A DNA stretch of 64,000 nt from Pithys albifrons albifrons (lineage: Eukaryota; Chordata; Aves; Passeriformes; Thamnophilidae). The notes below the pieces were generated by a model, which had not been told where the DNA came from, searched no databases, and saw only the letters and a list, made by a program, of their open reading frames with translations. The DNA lies in the NCBI RefSeq assembly GCF_047495875.1, contig NC_092486.1, positions 930,001 to 994,000 of the forward strand, read 5' to 3'. Positions 62,555 through 64,000 of the stretch are shown one piece after another (the stretch's first letter is position 1; each line of letters begins with the position of its first letter). Both the position numbers and the translations under genes were made by a program.

Positions 62555-64000
62555 ATCAGAGCTGTCTCAGCCCACTCCTGACCCCCAGGAGCAGAGCAGA
62601 GCTGCCCCAGCCCACCCCTGACCCCCAGGAGCAGAGCAGAGCTGTCCCAGCCCCACAGACCCTCCCCAGGAGCAGAGCAGAGCTGTCCCAGCCCCACAGA
62701 CCCTCCCCTGCCCCACAGACCCTCCCCAGGAGCAGAGCAGAGCTGTCCCAGCCCCACAGACCCTCCCCTGCCCCACAGATCCTCCCCAGGAGCAGAGCAG
62801 AGCTGCCCCAGCCCATCCCTGACCCCCAGGAGCAGAGCAGAGCTGCCCCAGCCCTGCAGACCCTCCCTTGTCCCCCAGGAGCAGAGCAGAGCTGTCCCAG
62901 CCCAGCAGACCCTCCCCAGGAGCAGAGCAGAGCTGCCCCAGCCCATCCCTGACCCCCAGGAGCAGAGCAGAGCAGAGCTGCCCCAGTCCTGCAGACCCAC
63001 CCCTGACCCCCAGGAGCAGAGCAGAGCTGTCCCAGCCCAGCAGACCCTCCCCAGGAGCAGAGCAGAGCTGCCCCAGCCCATCCCTGACCCCCAGGAGCAG
63101 AGCAGAGCTGCCCCAGCCCCACAGACCCTCCCTTGCCCCCAAGAGCAGAGCAGAGCTGTCCCAGCCCAGCAGACCCTCCCCAGGAGCAGAGCAGAGCTGC
63201 CCCAGCCCACCCCTGACCCCCAGGAGCAGAGCAGAGCTGCCCCAGCCCCACAGCCCCTCCCTTGTCCCCCAGGAGCAGAGCAGAGCTGTCCCAGCCCCAC
63301 AGACCCTCCCTTGTCCCCCAGGAGCAGAGCAGAGCTGTCCCAGCCCACCCCTGACCCCCAGGAGCAGAGCAGAGCTGCCCCAGCCCCACAGACCCTCCCC
63401 TGCCCCACAGACCCTCCCCAGGAGCAGAGCAGAGCTGCCCCAGCCCACCCCTGACCCCCAGGAGCAGAGCAGAGCTGCCCCAGCCCCGCAGACCCTCCCT
63501 TGTCCCCCAGGAGCAGAGCAGAGCTGTCCCAGCCCAGCAGACCCTCCCCAGGAGCAGAGCAGAGCTGCCCCAGCCCACCCCTGACCCCCAGGAGCAGAGC
63601 AGAGCTGTCCCAGCCCCACAGACCCTCCCTTGTCCCCCAGGAGCAGAGCAGAGCTGTCCCAGCCCCACAGACCCTCCCCTGCCCCACAGACCCTCCCCAG
63701 GAGCAGAGCAGAGCTGCCCCAGACCCACAGACCCTCCCCAGGAGCAGAGCAGAGCTGCCCCAGCCCATCCCTGACCCCCAGGAGCAGAGCAGAGCTGCCC
63801 CAGCCCACCCCTGACCCCCAGGAGCAGAGCAGAGTTGTCCCAGCCCCACAGACCCTCCCCTGCCCCACAGACCCTCCCCAGGAGCAGAGCAGAGCTGTGC
63901 CAGCCCACCCCTGACCCCCAGGAGCAGAGCAGAGCTGCCCCAGCCCCGCAGACCCTCCCTTGTCCCCCAGGAGCAGAGCAGAGCTGTCCCAGCCCAGCAG
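62555..64000. repeat. Minisatellite of AGGAGCAGAGCAGAGCTGTC units, runs off the window
   Basis: About 35 copies. The constant core is AGGAGCAGAGCAGAGCTG(C/T)CCCAGCCC, with alternating spacers CACAGACCCTCCCC, CACCCCTGACCCCC or GCAGACCCTCCCTTGTCCCC. Units are about 36-45 bp. It is open in several frames, giving false ORFs of more than 430 codons. The core resembles the fourth copy of the upstream 58-bp repeat, its likely seed. Confidence 0.96.

Noticed and set aside
62545..63908. 434-450 codon ORFs in three minus frames
   Set aside because: All arise from the AGGAGCAGAGCAGAGCTG array. Three simultaneously open frames indicate a repeat, not a protein.
58712..64000. Search for the N-terminal STAMBP exons
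   Set aside because: No frame resembling the MIT-like N-terminus (e.g. around ASIYSEEGNIEHAF) was seen, so these exons are taken to lie beyond the window.

Overview
The window is vertebrate nuclear DNA, most likely from a bird and possibly a passerine, from a GC-rich, compact (microchromosome-like) region. The evidence is short introns, very high GC, several CR1 LINE 3'-end fragments, and gene order. Four genes are recognised, all on the minus strand. From high to low coordinate they are STAMBP (5' part off-window), ACTG2, DGUOK and the N-terminal part of TET3 (running off the left edge). This is the same order and relative orientation as STAMBP-ACTG2-DGUOK-TET3 on human 2p13, which supports the calls. 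The exon models were built by eye from conserved protein sequence and GT/AG sites, and every internal exon length agrees with the reading phase of its neighbours.

Layout: 1-703 is a TET3 coding exon. 704 to about 22,900 holds TET3 5' sequence and introns. It has three CpG-rich blocks with minus-strand splice donors (at 3,677, 14,588 and 19,366) that look like alternative first exons, separated by minisatellites. 22,900-33,841 is DGUOK (7 exons), with most introns filled by different minisatellites. 33,842-35,280 is a short intergenic stretch made of a polypurine tract and a minisatellite. 35,284 to about 41,600 is ACTG2 (9 exons, 376 residues) with a TATA-like box and SRF-binding CArG boxes upstream. 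About 41,955-48,800 is ACTG2 upstream DNA, including one arm of a ~1 kb inverted duplication and a 3.6 kb satellite-like array. 48,800-58,711 is STAMBP (8 exons seen). 58,712-64,000 is STAMBP 5' intron sequence with CR1 fragments and another minisatellite.

The genes are functionally unrelated: DNA demethylation (TET3), mitochondrial purine deoxynucleoside salvage (DGUOK), smooth-muscle contraction (ACTG2), and endosomal deubiquitination (STAMBP). They share a conserved neighbourhood, not a pathway. No prokaryotic-type system, operon, CRISPR array or new enzyme system was found. The most unusual signals are structural. A ~1,025 bp inverted duplication has one arm in DGUOK intron 2 and the other just upstream of the ACTG2 promoter. 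Tandem repeats are exceptionally dense (more than 30 distinct arrays). The TET3 CXXC exon could not be found. Nearly all long ORFs in the window are artefacts of repeats whose unit is a multiple of three and lacks stops.
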